NCBI GenBank assembly: GCA_021152595.1
Contig: JAGKVC010000038.1
Span: 1-21,775, forward strand
Length of the DNA: 21,775 nt
Direction: 5' to 3'
Source of the DNA: Clostridia bacterium
GTDB lineage: Bacteria > Bacillota > Clostridia > Oscillospirales > Ruminococcaceae
The notes beneath the pieces were generated by a model. The model was not told where the DNA came from, did no database searches, and worked only from the letters and a program-made list of their open reading frames with translations. Below, in pieces: positions 6,329 to 14,075 of this stretch; within the stretch, counting starts at the first letter, position 1; each line of letters starts with the position of its first letter. A program made the translations under genes and the position numbers.

Positions 6329-8701
6329 TTATGCTTTCTCGAAATCCGTAACCTGACCGGTCAGATACTTCGTGTACCAGACGATATCTGCAACGGTCAC
6401 GCTGCCGTCCTGATTGACGTCGGCAGCAAGCTCAGCAGCTTCGGAGTCGAATTTCTCCGTCAGCACGCCGCGCTTTGCGAGAACCAGATCCACAGCATTG
6501 ATGATGCCGTCGTCATTGACATCGCCGAGCGTGAACTTGACTTCTTCCTTTGCAGGACCTTCGATCTTTGTGCCTTCCGGCGCACCAATCATCTCGTCCA
6601 CAAAGAAGCTCGTGGTGCTGTCATCGGTCTCAATATAAATCGTCATATCGGAGGCGCCTTCCGGGATTGTGAACGCCTCATTCTTGAGCTGTGTCCATTC
6701 ACCCTTCTTGATCGTCTCGGTCGCAATCTTCAAATACTGCACTTCATTGGAAGCATCCGTATACTGGAGCGTGAAGTGGAATTTATCCGTCGGCTCGCCC
6801 TCGGTATAGAGGACATCCGCGCTGAAGCTGTAGGTCTCGCCGGGCTTGAACTTGGATGCACTCAGCGAATGCATCGCGCCCTGCCATGCTGCTTCGCGTC
6901 CGTAGCAGGAAAGGGACTTTTCTCCGTCATACTTCTCACCGGTCGAGGTCGAAACAGAGCAGCCGCCTCTGCCGGAGAAGCCTTCTGTATTCTTCTCAAA
7001 GGTGTAGTGGAAGATATAACCGTTCGGATCCGGCTCTTCCGGTACGAAAGAAGCATTCGGCGTATTGTAATCGGCGCGCTCATAATCGAAGTAGTCGATA
7101 TCCGCATAGCCGCCGGTCGATTTGGTCGGATAGCTGTAAATCGCGCTGCGGTAGCCGGTGAAGAGCTTGAGGTCATAGCTCATGCTGAGCGTATCACCGA
7201 TCTTCTTCCAGTTGCTGCCGTCAGTGGAATAGAAGAAGTTTGCCTTGTCAATGTTATTGGAAACATTGTAGTTGCTGACGGTTGCGAATGTGAACTCAAC
7301 CTTGAGATAAACCTCTTTGCCGTTCAGATTTTCCTGTGCGATGATCTGATCCTTGCTGTTGCCGACTTCACTGCCGCTGTTTCTCGCCATATAAACCTTG
7401 CGGCTGCCGTCATCTGCAATATACACGCCGACATTGCCGTACTTGAGCTGGAATGCGGAAAGACCTGCATAGTCGCCGACCTTCATGCCGGATGTATCGA
7501 GCTTGATCACACTGGAGCAGGCAGGTCCCTCTGTACGCATCGTCAGAGAATTGCGTGCCCACAGAATATTGCTTGCGATTGTCGCATTGTGCAGGCGCAG
7601 ATAACCCGGGCGCTCTGTGACAGACCACGATTTGTTGTCCGGATTATGGTTCCACTGCCACTCGAGCATCAGATTGTTGGAATCGTAATCAAATTCATCA
7701 TCCTTCGCAAGGACGGCACCCATGTACTCATCCGGTCCCTCCAGCGTGGTCGGCGCTTTGCCGTTGACACCGAGAATCGGCCAGTCATTCTGCCATGTAC
7801 AGGGAACGAGAACCGGCACACGGCCGACTGCGCCGTGATCCTGGAACATCAGACCGTACCACTTGCCGTCGGGCGTATCGACAATGCCGCCCTGCGCAAC
7901 GCCTGCGCCGTAAGTGCCGAGACCGGAGTTGAGAATCTCCTTGCCCTCGTAGTTGCCGGTCAGATTCTTGGAACGGTAGCAGAGCTCAATACGCGGCTTG
8001 CCGCCCGGCCATGCAATGACAAATACATAGTACCAGCCGTTGATCTTCTGGATGTGCGAACCCTCACCTGCAAGGCCGCTCAGACCGGTCTTGAACAGTG
8101 TCTTGTCCACGCCGCCCTGCTTGAAATTCGTCATCTCAGAATTCAGTTCCTTGATCTTGATCTCACCGCCGCCGCCGTAGACAAGATAGTTTCTGCCGTC
8201 ATCGTCAAACAGCATCGACGCATCGTGATACATACCGTTCAGTTCGCTGCGCGTCCATTCGCCGCTTTCGATATCAGATGTTTTATAGATGTAGGATTTG
8301 CCGGAGCCGTAGCTGCCGAAGAACGCATAGAACATGCCGTCATGGTAGCGCAGACTCGTCGCCCACTGTCCGTGTGCGTAGTCATGCTTGCCGTTGCGCA
8401 GGTTCTGCACATCGCCGTCCGCGTATTTGTCAAAGACATAACCGCAGATCTCCCACGAGAACAGATCCTTCGATTTCATGATCGGGGCACCGGGCGAGAA
8501 GAACATCGTCGTGCTTACCATATAATAGGTATCATCGACGCGGATAATGTCATCATCCGGTACATCCGAATAGATGAACGGGTTTGCGATGGTCGTAGCC
8601 GCCGCCGCAGGCAGAGCCTGCATCAGGTTTGGTACAGCTGTTGCCATGGAAAGCATACAAGCTGACGCCGTCAATGCGGAAATCAAACGCTTTTTTTTCA
8701 T
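6329..8701 (-). CDS. Secreted GH43 glycosidase with CBM22 and C-terminal dockerin (cellulosomal)
   Basis: A 790-residue exported enzyme. The signal peptide (MKKKRLISALTASACMLSMA, probable cleavage after PAAAA near 35) is followed by a five-bladed GH43 domain. Likely catalytic residues are base D49 (VPDDDIIRV), pKa-tuning D160 (MYHDASMLFDDDG) and acid E213 (GLAGEGSHI). A beta-xylosidase C-terminal concanavalin-like domain covers about 340-550, CBM22 starts near 561 (GYIFHYTFEKNTEGFSGR), and a type I dockerin begins at 725. Both dockerin calcium loops are canonical (DVNDDGIINAVD, DVNQDGSVTVAD). Expected role: beta-xylosidase or alpha-arabinofuranosidase acting on (arabino)xylan while bound to a scaffoldin. 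The specificity cannot be read from the sequence. ATG 8701 has AGGGGA 9 nt upstream. It is divergent from the large xylanase and next to the regulator. Confidence 0.93.
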   Translation of the reverse strand: MKKKRLISALTASACMLSMATAVPNLMQALPAAAATTIANPFIYSDVPDDDIIRVDDTYYMVSTTMFFSPGAPIMKSKDLFSWEICGYVFDKYADGDVQNLRNGKHDYAHGQWATSLRYHDGMFYAFFGSYGSGKSYIYKTSDIESGEWTRSELNGMYHDASMLFDDDGRNYLVYGGGGEIKIKELNSEMTNFKQGGVDKTLFKTGLSGLAGEGSHIQKINGWYYVFVIAWPGGKPRIELCYRSKNLTGNYEGKEILNSGLGTYGAGVAQGGIVDTPDGKWYGLMFQDHGAVGRVPVLVPCTWQNDWPILGVNGKAPTTLEGPDEYMGAVLAKDDEFDYDSNNLMLEWQWNHNPDNKSWSVTERPGYLRLHNATIASNILWARNSLTMRTEGPACSSVIKLDTSGMKVGDYAGLSAFQLKYGNVGVYIADDGSRKVYMARNSGSEVGNSKDQIIAQENLNGKEVYLKVEFTFATVSNYNVSNNIDKANFFYSTDGSNWKKIGDTLSMSYDLKLFTGYRSAIYSYPTKSTGGYADIDYFDYERADYNTPNASFVPEEPDPNGYIFHYTFEKNTEGFSGRGGCSVSTSTGEKYDGEKSLSCYGREAAWQGAMHSLSASKFKPGETYSFSADVLYTEGEPTDKFHFTLQYTDASNEVQYLKIATETIKKGEWTQLKNEAFTIPEGASDMTIYIETDDSTTSFFVDEMIGAPEGTKIEGPAKEEVKFTLGDVNDDGIINAVDLVLAKRGVLTEKFDSEAAELAADVNQDGSVTVADIVWYTKYLTGQVTDFEKA

Positions 8702-8777
8702 GATTATCAATCCCCTTAAAATAAACAGTACCCAAATGTGGAAGTTTTTCGGCAGAATACACTGCTCTTTTTTATTT

Positions 8778-8806
8778 ATCATATCAAAAAATATATAGTA
8801 TCGCAA
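8778..8806 (-). promoter_or_regulatory. Probable promoter of the GH43 gene
   Basis: On the minus strand TTGCGA (8801-8806), 17-bp spacer, TATGAT (8778-8783), in an AT-rich stretch. Predicted leader about 70 nt. The match is moderate, as expected for a regulated promoter. Confidence 0.6.
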
Positions 8807-8844
8807 TATCAAATCTGCATATTCTATGGACAAAATACAGGTTT

Positions 8845-8903
8845 CTGACAACTTTTTGCGTTAAACCGTACATCCGGAGGCGCAAAAACGCACAACTTGT
8901 CAG
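8845..8903. promoter_or_regulatory. Nested inverted-repeat cluster between divergent xylan-enzyme promoters (candidate operator)
   Basis: Three nested inverted repeats: CTGACAA (8845-8851) with TTGTCAG (8897-8903), TTTTTGCG (8853-8860) with CGCAAAAA (8881-8888), and CCG (8866-8868) with CGG (8875-8877). The cluster lies outside both predicted transcripts, so a DNA-binding role is more likely than an RNA one. Binding by the nearby AraC-type regulator is a guess. Confidence 0.5.
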
Positions 8904-9000
8904 TACAATTAGACCAGATTAACTTCATGTGTCCTATTCAACTATGTCAAATTTCGCCATTTATTTCTTTGTTTTATCCATATAATCTGCAAAATGTGTA

Positions 9001-9029
9001 TTGTTTTTTGTCCGCACATCCGGTACAAT
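9001..9029 (+). promoter_or_regulatory. Probable promoter of the large xylanase gene
   Basis: TTGTTT (9001-9006), 17-bp spacer, TACAAT (9024-9029). Predicted start near 9036, which places the whole long hairpin at 9040-9127 in the 5' UTR. A TATAAT at 8981-8986 has no good -35 box but could be a second or activator-dependent start. Confidence 0.6.
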
Positions 9030-9039
9030 AAAGACAACG

Positions 9040-9127
9040 GATACCATATTTCTGCGGTGTGAGCTGTATTGGAATTTGCACTCCCCTTCGTGCGGATACC
9101 GTACAGACTCACCGTGAATATGGCATC
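9040..9127 (+). promoter_or_regulatory. Long imperfect stem-loop in the xylanase 5' UTR (candidate RNA regulator)
   Basis: The 88 nt fold by inspection into one long hairpin with about 30 Watson-Crick and 3 G-U pairs. From the base: 9040-9042 with 9125-9127; 9044-9050 with 9117-9123; 9055-9056 with 9113-9114; 9059-9063 with 9108-9112; 9064-9069 with 9101-9106; 9071-9072 with 9099-9100; 9074-9081 with 9090-9097. Only small bulges interrupt it. The 8-nt loop TCCCCTTC (9082-9089) can pair over 7 positions (9082-9088) with the Shine-Dalgarno AGGGGGA (9163-9169), which could hide the ribosome site. No U-tract follows, so it is not an intrinsic terminator. I do not recognise a known riboswitch or leader family. 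Confidence 0.65.
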
Positions 9128-9174
9128 AGTGTTCGGCAAGTTGAATTGAAAAAATCATGCTTAGGGGGAAACTT

Positions 9175-12100
9175 ATGAAACGCAAACGTTTATGCGCGGC
9201 ACTGACCGCAGTGGCTTGTACTGCTGCTATGATGTCAGTGATGCCGATGCAGGGCGTACAGGCATCTGCGCTTGTACAAAACGATTTTGAAGTCACCTTC
9301 GGCGGCTGGTATGCTGAGTCTGCTGAATATTCCGCAGAACTGACTGCCGCAGAGGGCAACGGCTTCGACGGATCCCGTGCTTTGAAGATCGTCGGCAGAA
9401 CCTCTCCGGCAGACGGTGCAGTCTCCGAAAAGGATCTCTACCTCACCGGCGGCAGACGCTATGACTACTCCGTCCGCGTCTTCGCTGAAAAGGATCAGCA
9501 CTTCAAGCTCTCTCTCCTCGTTGAGGACATCAAGACCGGCGAACAGACGGTCAAGGTGCTCGATGAGAAGAACGTCAAGGGCGGCGAGTGGGCAACACTC
9601 AGTGCTTCCTACAAGGCACCGGAAAATTCCAAATCTTTCAAACTGACAATTACGACCGATACCACCGATGACTTCTATTTTGATGATGTCACGGTTACCG
9701 GCAAACAGGAGCTGGTCGCATCCGCCGCGGATCAAGGTCTGAAGGATATGCTCGTGAACTACGGCATCCGTTCCGGCAACATCCTCAACGGCTCTACGAT
9801 CAACGATTCCGCCATCAAGAACATTCTCCTCAAGGACTGCAACGCAATCGAGTGCGAGAATGAGACCAAGCCGGATGCAACGCTCGCCTGGAACGGCAAG
9901 GGCTGCACCAATACCGACATTAAGGTTCGAGATGACGGCTTTGCAAAGATCGCTGACTGGTGTGCAACAAACGGACTGGGCTTCCGCGGTCATACGCTGG
10001 TCTGGCATTCCCAGACGCCGGAATGGTTCTTCAAGCAGAATATGGAGGGCAACTCCGGAAGCTATGTCGATGAGAACACCATGAACCAGCGTCTTGAGAG
10101 CTACATCAAGAACATGTTTAACCTTTACAAGACCAAGTATCCGACGCTGAACCTTTACGCATATGACGTCTGCAACGAGTGCATGAACGACTCGAACGGC
10201 GGTCCGCGTAACAAGGGCTACAACAATGGTAATTCTCCGTGGGTTTCCGTTTACGGCGACAACCACTTCATTGACAAGGCATTTGAGTATGCTAGAAAGT
10301 ATGCTCCGGCAAACTGCCACCTCTTCTATAACGATTATAATGAGTATGCAGGCTTTAAGCGCGACGCGATCCTGACGACCGCTAAGCGCATCAAGGCTGC
10401 CGGCAACCTCGACGGCGTCGGCATGCAGTCTCATATCAATGCGAACGCAAATGACGGCTGGTCCGGTGAAAACCAGTACCTCACCGCGCTGAAGATGTAC
10501 CTGCAGGCAGGTCTGGAAGTCCAGATCACGGAGCTCGACATCAGCACCGACGGCGGAAAGTACTCCCTCGATCAGCAGGCAAACAGATACAAGAACATCC
10601 TGAAGGCTTGTATCGACTGGAACTCTGATACTTCCCATCAGTCAAGAGTCACTCTGTTCCAGGTCTGGGGACCGAACGACGGTCACTCCTGGGTCGGCAC
10701 AGACAAGGCAACAGGCAGATCGAATGCTCCGCTGCTTTACACCAGCAACAACCAGCCGAAGGCTGCTTACACTGCTCTGACTTCTCTGGTTCCGCAGCCC
10801 TGGGGCGACGGCACCAAGTTCCCGGATACGTTTGAAATCAAAGAGCCGGAGCTCGATGCAGACGGCTACTGGTTCCACTACACCTTCGAGAACGGTACCG
10901 AAGGCTTCTCCGGACGTTCCGCAACTGTTGAATCCACCAGTGCGGAAGCATACAAGGGCAGCAAGTCCCTCGCCTGCACCGGCAGAACCGCTACATGGAA
11001 CGGCGCTGAGATGTCTCTCCCGTCCAACATCTTCAAGGCGGGCGAAAGCTACAGCTTCAGCGCAGTTGTCAAGTACACCAGCGGCGGCGAATCCGAGCCG
11101 TTCCACTTCACAATCTCCTACAACGACGGCACCGAGACCAAGTATCTGAAGGTCGATGAAGGTCACGAAGTTGCAAAGGATTCCTGGACACAGCTCGCAA
11201 ACACCTCGTTCACGATTCCGGCAGGCGCTTCCGATGTCAAGCTCTATGTCGAGACCAATGACACGGAGATTGATTTCTATGTCGATGAAGTCATCGGCGC
11301 TCCGAAGGGCACCGCAATCGACGGCCCGAAGGGTGCAACCGTTTCCAACTCCAAGATCCTCGGCGATGTCAACTGCGACGGCGTAATCTCCGCAGCAGAC
11401 CTCTCCGCACTCAAGACCGCACTTAAGAGCGGCACATTCATCTCCTCTTCTTCCAAGAAGAATGCAGATGTCAACTCGAGCCTGAAGGTTACCGATGAGG
11501 ACGCAAAAGTTCTTCTCGAGTACCTGCTCACCAAGATCACAAAGTTCCCGGTCGCTGAGCCGGAAGTCACCCAGCTTGATTTCTCCCAGATGGAAAAGGC
11601 ATTCAGCGGCGCAAACATCGCAACTTCTACCAAGAAGTACAATGAGAACAACCCGTGTACCACCCAGCGCTTCGGCGCAGACCCGGGCTGGATGGTCTAT
11701 GAAGACAGACTGTACCTCTACACTACCAACGATGCATTTGAGTACAACGGCAACCAGATGAAGGAGAATTCCTACAACTCCGGCACCATCAACTGCATCT
11801 CCTCTGAAGACCTCGTCAACTGGACCGACCACGGCGCAATCCCGGTCGCTGCAAGAAACGGCAGAACCACCGGCGGCGTTGCAAAGTGGGCAGCAAATGC
11901 ATGGGCACCGGATGCTCTGCATAAGAAGATCAACGGCAAGGAAAAGTTCTTCCTGTACTTCGCAAACAACGGTTCCGGCGTCGGCGTGCTGACTTCTGAC
12001 AGCCCGACAAGCGGATTCGTAGATCCGATCGGCAGCGAGCTCGTCTCCAAGTCCAAGGTTGCGAACATGAACGACGTTGTCTGGATGTTCGACCCGGGCG

Positions 12101-13047
12101 TCTACTACGATGAGAAGACCGACGAAGCCTACCTGTTCATGGGCGGCGGCGTTGACGGCAGAGACAAGGCAAACCCGAAGACCGGCCGCTGCATGAAGCT
12201 CGGCAATGACATGATCTCCATTTCCGGTCAGGCAAACACTCTGGAGAACCCGTATCTGTTTGAGGACTCCAGCCTGATCAAGATCGGCAATCTCTGGTAT
12301 TACTCCTACTGCGCAAACTGGAATGTTCCGGGCGGATGCAACATCAACGGCGTTTCCTTCGGCAGCGCAGATATCCTCTACATGACCAACAGCAACCCGA
12401 TGGGACCGTGGACTTCCAGCCAGCTCGCTGGTATGGTCTTCCAGAACACCGGTACGCAGCGCATCGACAACGGCGGTAACAACCACCACTCGATCGTTGA
12501 GTTCAAGGGCAAGTACTACCTCGCATACCACTGCAGACAGACCGAGATGCGTATGGGCGTCAACGGCGGCAAGGGTCTCAACTATCGCTCCACCTGCATC
12601 GATCCGGCTGACTACAATCCTTCCACCGGTAAGATCTCTGCAAAGGGTACCCATACCGGCTGCACGCAGCTCCAGAAGCTCAACCCGTTCACCACTGTTC
12701 AGGCTGAGACCATGGCAAACCAGGGCGGCATCCAGATCAAGGGCGTTGGTGATACTGTCGTTACCGATATCCAGAAGGGCGACTGGACCATGCTCAAGGG
12801 TGTTGACTTCAAGGACGGCTGCAAGACATTCTCCGCACGCGCTTCTTCCAAGAACGGCGCTGTGATCAAGGTCTGCAAGGCCAACTCTTCCGGCGGCATC
12901 GGTGATGCATTTGCATACATCGAAGTTCCGGCAGGCGGCACCATGACCGATATCGCTCCGGTTGCTTGCAACAGCATCGAGGGCGTGAACGACATCTACT
13001 TCGTATTCAGCGGCGAGCTGGAATTCGATAGCTGGTCGTTCAAGTAA
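9175..13047 (+). CDS. Bifunctional cellulosomal xylanase: CBM22-GH10-CBM22-dockerin-GH43-CBM6
   Basis: A 1290-residue exported enzyme. Order: signal peptide (about 1-31, ending GVQASA), CBM22 (32-178), GH10 endoxylanase (183-537), CBM22 (564-710), dockerin (728-792), GH43 (about 810-1165), CBM6-like domain (about 1172-1290). GH10 acid/base is E335 (DVCNECMND) and nucleophile E453 (VQITELDIS). GH43 candidates are base D836 (GADPGWMVY), D973 (WMFDPGVYYD) and acid E1030 (LFEDSSLIKIG). GH10 would cut the xylan backbone; the GH43 half probably removes arabinose or xylose. The dockerin is internal, and its second loop (DVNSSLKVTDED) has lost the usual D-x-D-G pattern. Lysine is nearly always AAG and C-ending codons dominate, suggesting high expression. 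ATG 9175 follows AGGGGGAA; the in-frame ATG at 9157 lies before this site and is rejected. Confidence 0.95.
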   Translation: MKRKRLCAALTAVACTAAMMSVMPMQGVQASALVQNDFEVTFGGWYAESAEYSAELTAAEGNGFDGSRALKIVGRTSPADGAVSEKDLYLTGGRRYDYSVRVFAEKDQHFKLSLLVEDIKTGEQTVKVLDEKNVKGGEWATLSASYKAPENSKSFKLTITTDTTDDFYFDDVTVTGKQELVASAADQGLKDMLVNYGIRSGNILNGSTINDSAIKNILLKDCNAIECENETKPDATLAWNGKGCTNTDIKVRDDGFAKIADWCATNGLGFRGHTLVWHSQTPEWFFKQNMEGNSGSYVDENTMNQRLESYIKNMFNLYKTKYPTLNLYAYDVCNECMNDSNGGPRNKGYNNGNSPWVSVYGDNHFIDKAFEYARKYAPANCHLFYNDYNEYAGFKRDAILTTAKRIKAAGNLDGVGMQSHINANANDGWSGENQYLTALKMYLQAGLEVQITELDISTDGGKYSLDQQANRYKNILKACIDWNSDTSHQSRVTLFQVWGPNDGHSWVGTDKATGRSNAPLLYTSNNQPKAAYTALTSLVPQPWGDGTKFPDTFEIKEPELDADGYWFHYTFENGTEGFSGRSATVESTSAEAYKGSKSLACTGRTATWNGAEMSLPSNIFKAGESYSFSAVVKYTSGGESEPFHFTISYNDGTETKYLKVDEGHEVAKDSWTQLANTSFTIPAGASDVKLYVETNDTEIDFYVDEVIGAPKGTAIDGPKGATVSNSKILGDVNCDGVISAADLSALKTALKSGTFISSSSKKNADVNSSLKVTDEDAKVLLEYLLTKITKFPVAEPEVTQLDFSQMEKAFSGANIATSTKKYNENNPCTTQRFGADPGWMVYEDRLYLYTTNDAFEYNGNQMKENSYNSGTINCISSEDLVNWTDHGAIPVAARNGRTTGGVAKWAANAWAPDALHKKINGKEKFFLYFANNGSGVGVLTSDSPTSGFVDPIGSELVSKSKVANMNDVVWMFDPGVYYDEKTDEAYLFMGGGVDGRDKANPKTGRCMKLGNDMISISGQANTLENPYLFEDSSLIKIGNLWYYSYCANWNVPGGCNINGVSFGSADILYMTNSNPMGPWTSSQLAGMVFQNTGTQRIDNGGNNHHSIVEFKGKYYLAYHCRQTEMRMGVNGGKGLNYRSTCIDPADYNPSTGKISAKGTHTGCTQLQKLNPFTTVQAETMANQGGIQIKGVGDTVVTDIQKGDWTMLKGVDFKDGCKTFSARASSKNGAVIKVCKANSSGGIGDAFAYIEVPAGGTMTDIAPVACNSIEGVNDIYFVFSGELEFDSWSFK

Positions 13048-13066
13048 TTACGCTCCCCCCAAAATC

Positions 13067-13113
13067 TGGCTGTGTGAATTCGCTTCGGTGGATTCACACA
13101 GCCAATTTCTTTT
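13067..13113 (+). terminator. Intrinsic terminator of the large xylanase gene
   Basis: A 13-bp stem (TGGCTGTGTGAAT, 13067-13079, with 13092-13104) around a GCTTCGG-containing loop, followed by ATTTCTTTT. It begins 20 nt after the stop codon. Confidence 0.85.
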
Positions 13114-13119
13114 CAAGAG

Positions 13120-13157
13120 AGAATCCCCGACAGGTACATAAACCCGTCGGGGATTCT
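13120..13157 (-). terminator. Terminator-like hairpin after the orphan gene
   Basis: A perfect 12-bp stem (13146-13157 with 13120-13131) starts 1 nt after the orphan gene's stop on the minus strand. An extra inner GGT/ACC pairing is possible. The trailing tract (CTCTTGAAAAG) is poor in U, so termination may be weak. Confidence 0.55.
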
Positions 13158-13158
13158 G

Positions 13159-13740
13159 TTATGCATAAAAGCCAAAGGGCAGACAGCCTGCGCCGAGATT
13201 ATCCTCCATTGCAATCTGCCGCAGCCTGCTTCGTGTGATCAAATCCAGACGGAGGATCCATGCATCGGCAAGCTGACAGGCGATCACACGCCCCTGTACA
13301 AGCGCATAGAGCCGAAGCTCCTTCGGATGACTCAGGTCGAGCGTCTCCTGCACACACTTCGCATACCGCATGTACTGCGCATAATCCGTCTGCTCTGTAT
13401 TCCAGTGATTCCGCTCGCGTGTCAGCGGACGGGTTTTCGGATCGGGATAAGAATAATTCCGGAACAACGCCTTGTCCCGATCCTCCAGCTTGAACATCTC
13501 CTCGATCTCCGCGGCTGTGTAATACGAGTAGCTGAACATCACCTGCCGGACATTCCCTGCGCGCAGGAAACGCAAAAACTCATCGAGATTCCCTGTGACG
13601 AAATCTGCGTAACGCTGCTGTGCGACCTGCATGGGGATCAGCTTGCGCGTTTGCAGCTTTGTCACCAGCTCCTCACGCTTCGGCAGATAATACTCTGCGG
13701 AGGCTACGATTGTTCTGATCTCTTTTTCCCGATACATCAT
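13159..13740 (-). CDS. Hypothetical protein, 193 aa, unknown family
   Basis: I do not recognise this protein. It has no signal peptide, membrane segment or obvious catalytic motif, and is rich in Arg, Tyr, Leu and Glu, suggesting a soluble cytosolic protein. Notable strings are RQVMFSYSYYTAAEIEEMF near residue 65, a charged middle (PKTRPLTRERNHWNTEQ), and a C-terminus ending LGAGCLPFGFYA. Coding is supported by a Shine-Dalgarno AAGGG 10 nt before ATG 13740 (a second ATG follows at once), a perfect consensus promoter 70 bp upstream, and a hairpin directly after the stop. It is a single-gene unit pointing toward the xylanase gene and divergent from the redox operon; the context does not suggest a role. 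Confidence 0.8.
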   Translation of the reverse strand: MMYREKEIRTIVASAEYYLPKREELVTKLQTRKLIPMQVAQQRYADFVTGNLDEFLRFLRAGNVRQVMFSYSYYTAAEIEEMFKLEDRDKALFRNYSYPDPKTRPLTRERNHWNTEQTDYAQYMRYAKCVQETLDLSHPKELRLYALVQGRVIACQLADAWILRLDLITRSRLRQIAMEDNLGAGCLPFGFYA

Positions 13741-13810
13741 ATGAATTCACCCTTTCCCATCGCCCTGATCTGACTGCAATCCGTTTGATCGGATCGTCTT
13801 TTATGATCTT

Positions 13811-13839
13811 ATTATAGCACGGGATTCACACAATGTCAA
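13811..13839 (-). promoter_or_regulatory. Perfect consensus sigma-A promoter of the orphan gene
   Basis: On the minus strand TTGACA (13834-13839), 17-bp spacer, TATAAT (13811-13816). Leader of about 63 nt, containing a small ATCCG/CGGAT hairpin. In the rest of the 335-bp gap between the orphan gene and the redox operon (13741-14075) I see only this promoter and the divergent one at 13983. Confidence 0.92.
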
Positions 13840-13982
13840 TCTTTTATTCATATTTTGTTCATAGTTACAAAACAGTTTCGTCATAATTATGCAAATGGGC
13901 GGAGACGCACCCGTTCTGCTGCCGGATTCTGTCAGGATGCAGCGAACCGGCTCGGAATATGTATTGAATCCACAATCAACAC

Positions 13983-14010
13983 TTGACAAATCTTCATAAA
14001 AATATATAAT
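13983..14010 (+). promoter_or_regulatory. Sigma-A promoter of the redox operon
   Basis: TTGACA (13983-13988), 16-bp spacer, TATAAT (14005-14010). A short perfect hairpin (TGCCGG / CCGGCA, 14030-14044) follows in the leader, with no U-tract. Confidence 0.85.
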
Positions 14011-14075
14011 AGTATTATACCCAATGTCATGCCGGATTCCGGCAAATCTACTGACAGAATGAAAGAGAAATGCCT

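Noticed and set aside
6167..8665. 832-codon open frame antisense to the GH43 gene
   Set aside because: It is an overlapping shadow caused by codon bias; it has no promoter or ribosome site, and the opposite strand holds a clear GH43-CBM22-dockerin protein.
9040..9127. The xylanase leader hairpin as an intrinsic terminator/attenuator
   Set aside because: No U-rich tract follows the stem; the next bases are CAGTGTTCGG.
8942..9139. 65-codon minus-strand open frame in the xylanase upstream region
   Set aside because: It runs through the promoter and the long hairpin, has no Shine-Dalgarno and no recognisable sequence.
10642..12654. 670-codon open frame antisense to the large xylanase
   Set aside because: Shadow frame; the composition reflects the strongly biased codons of the sense gene and shows no recognisable domain.
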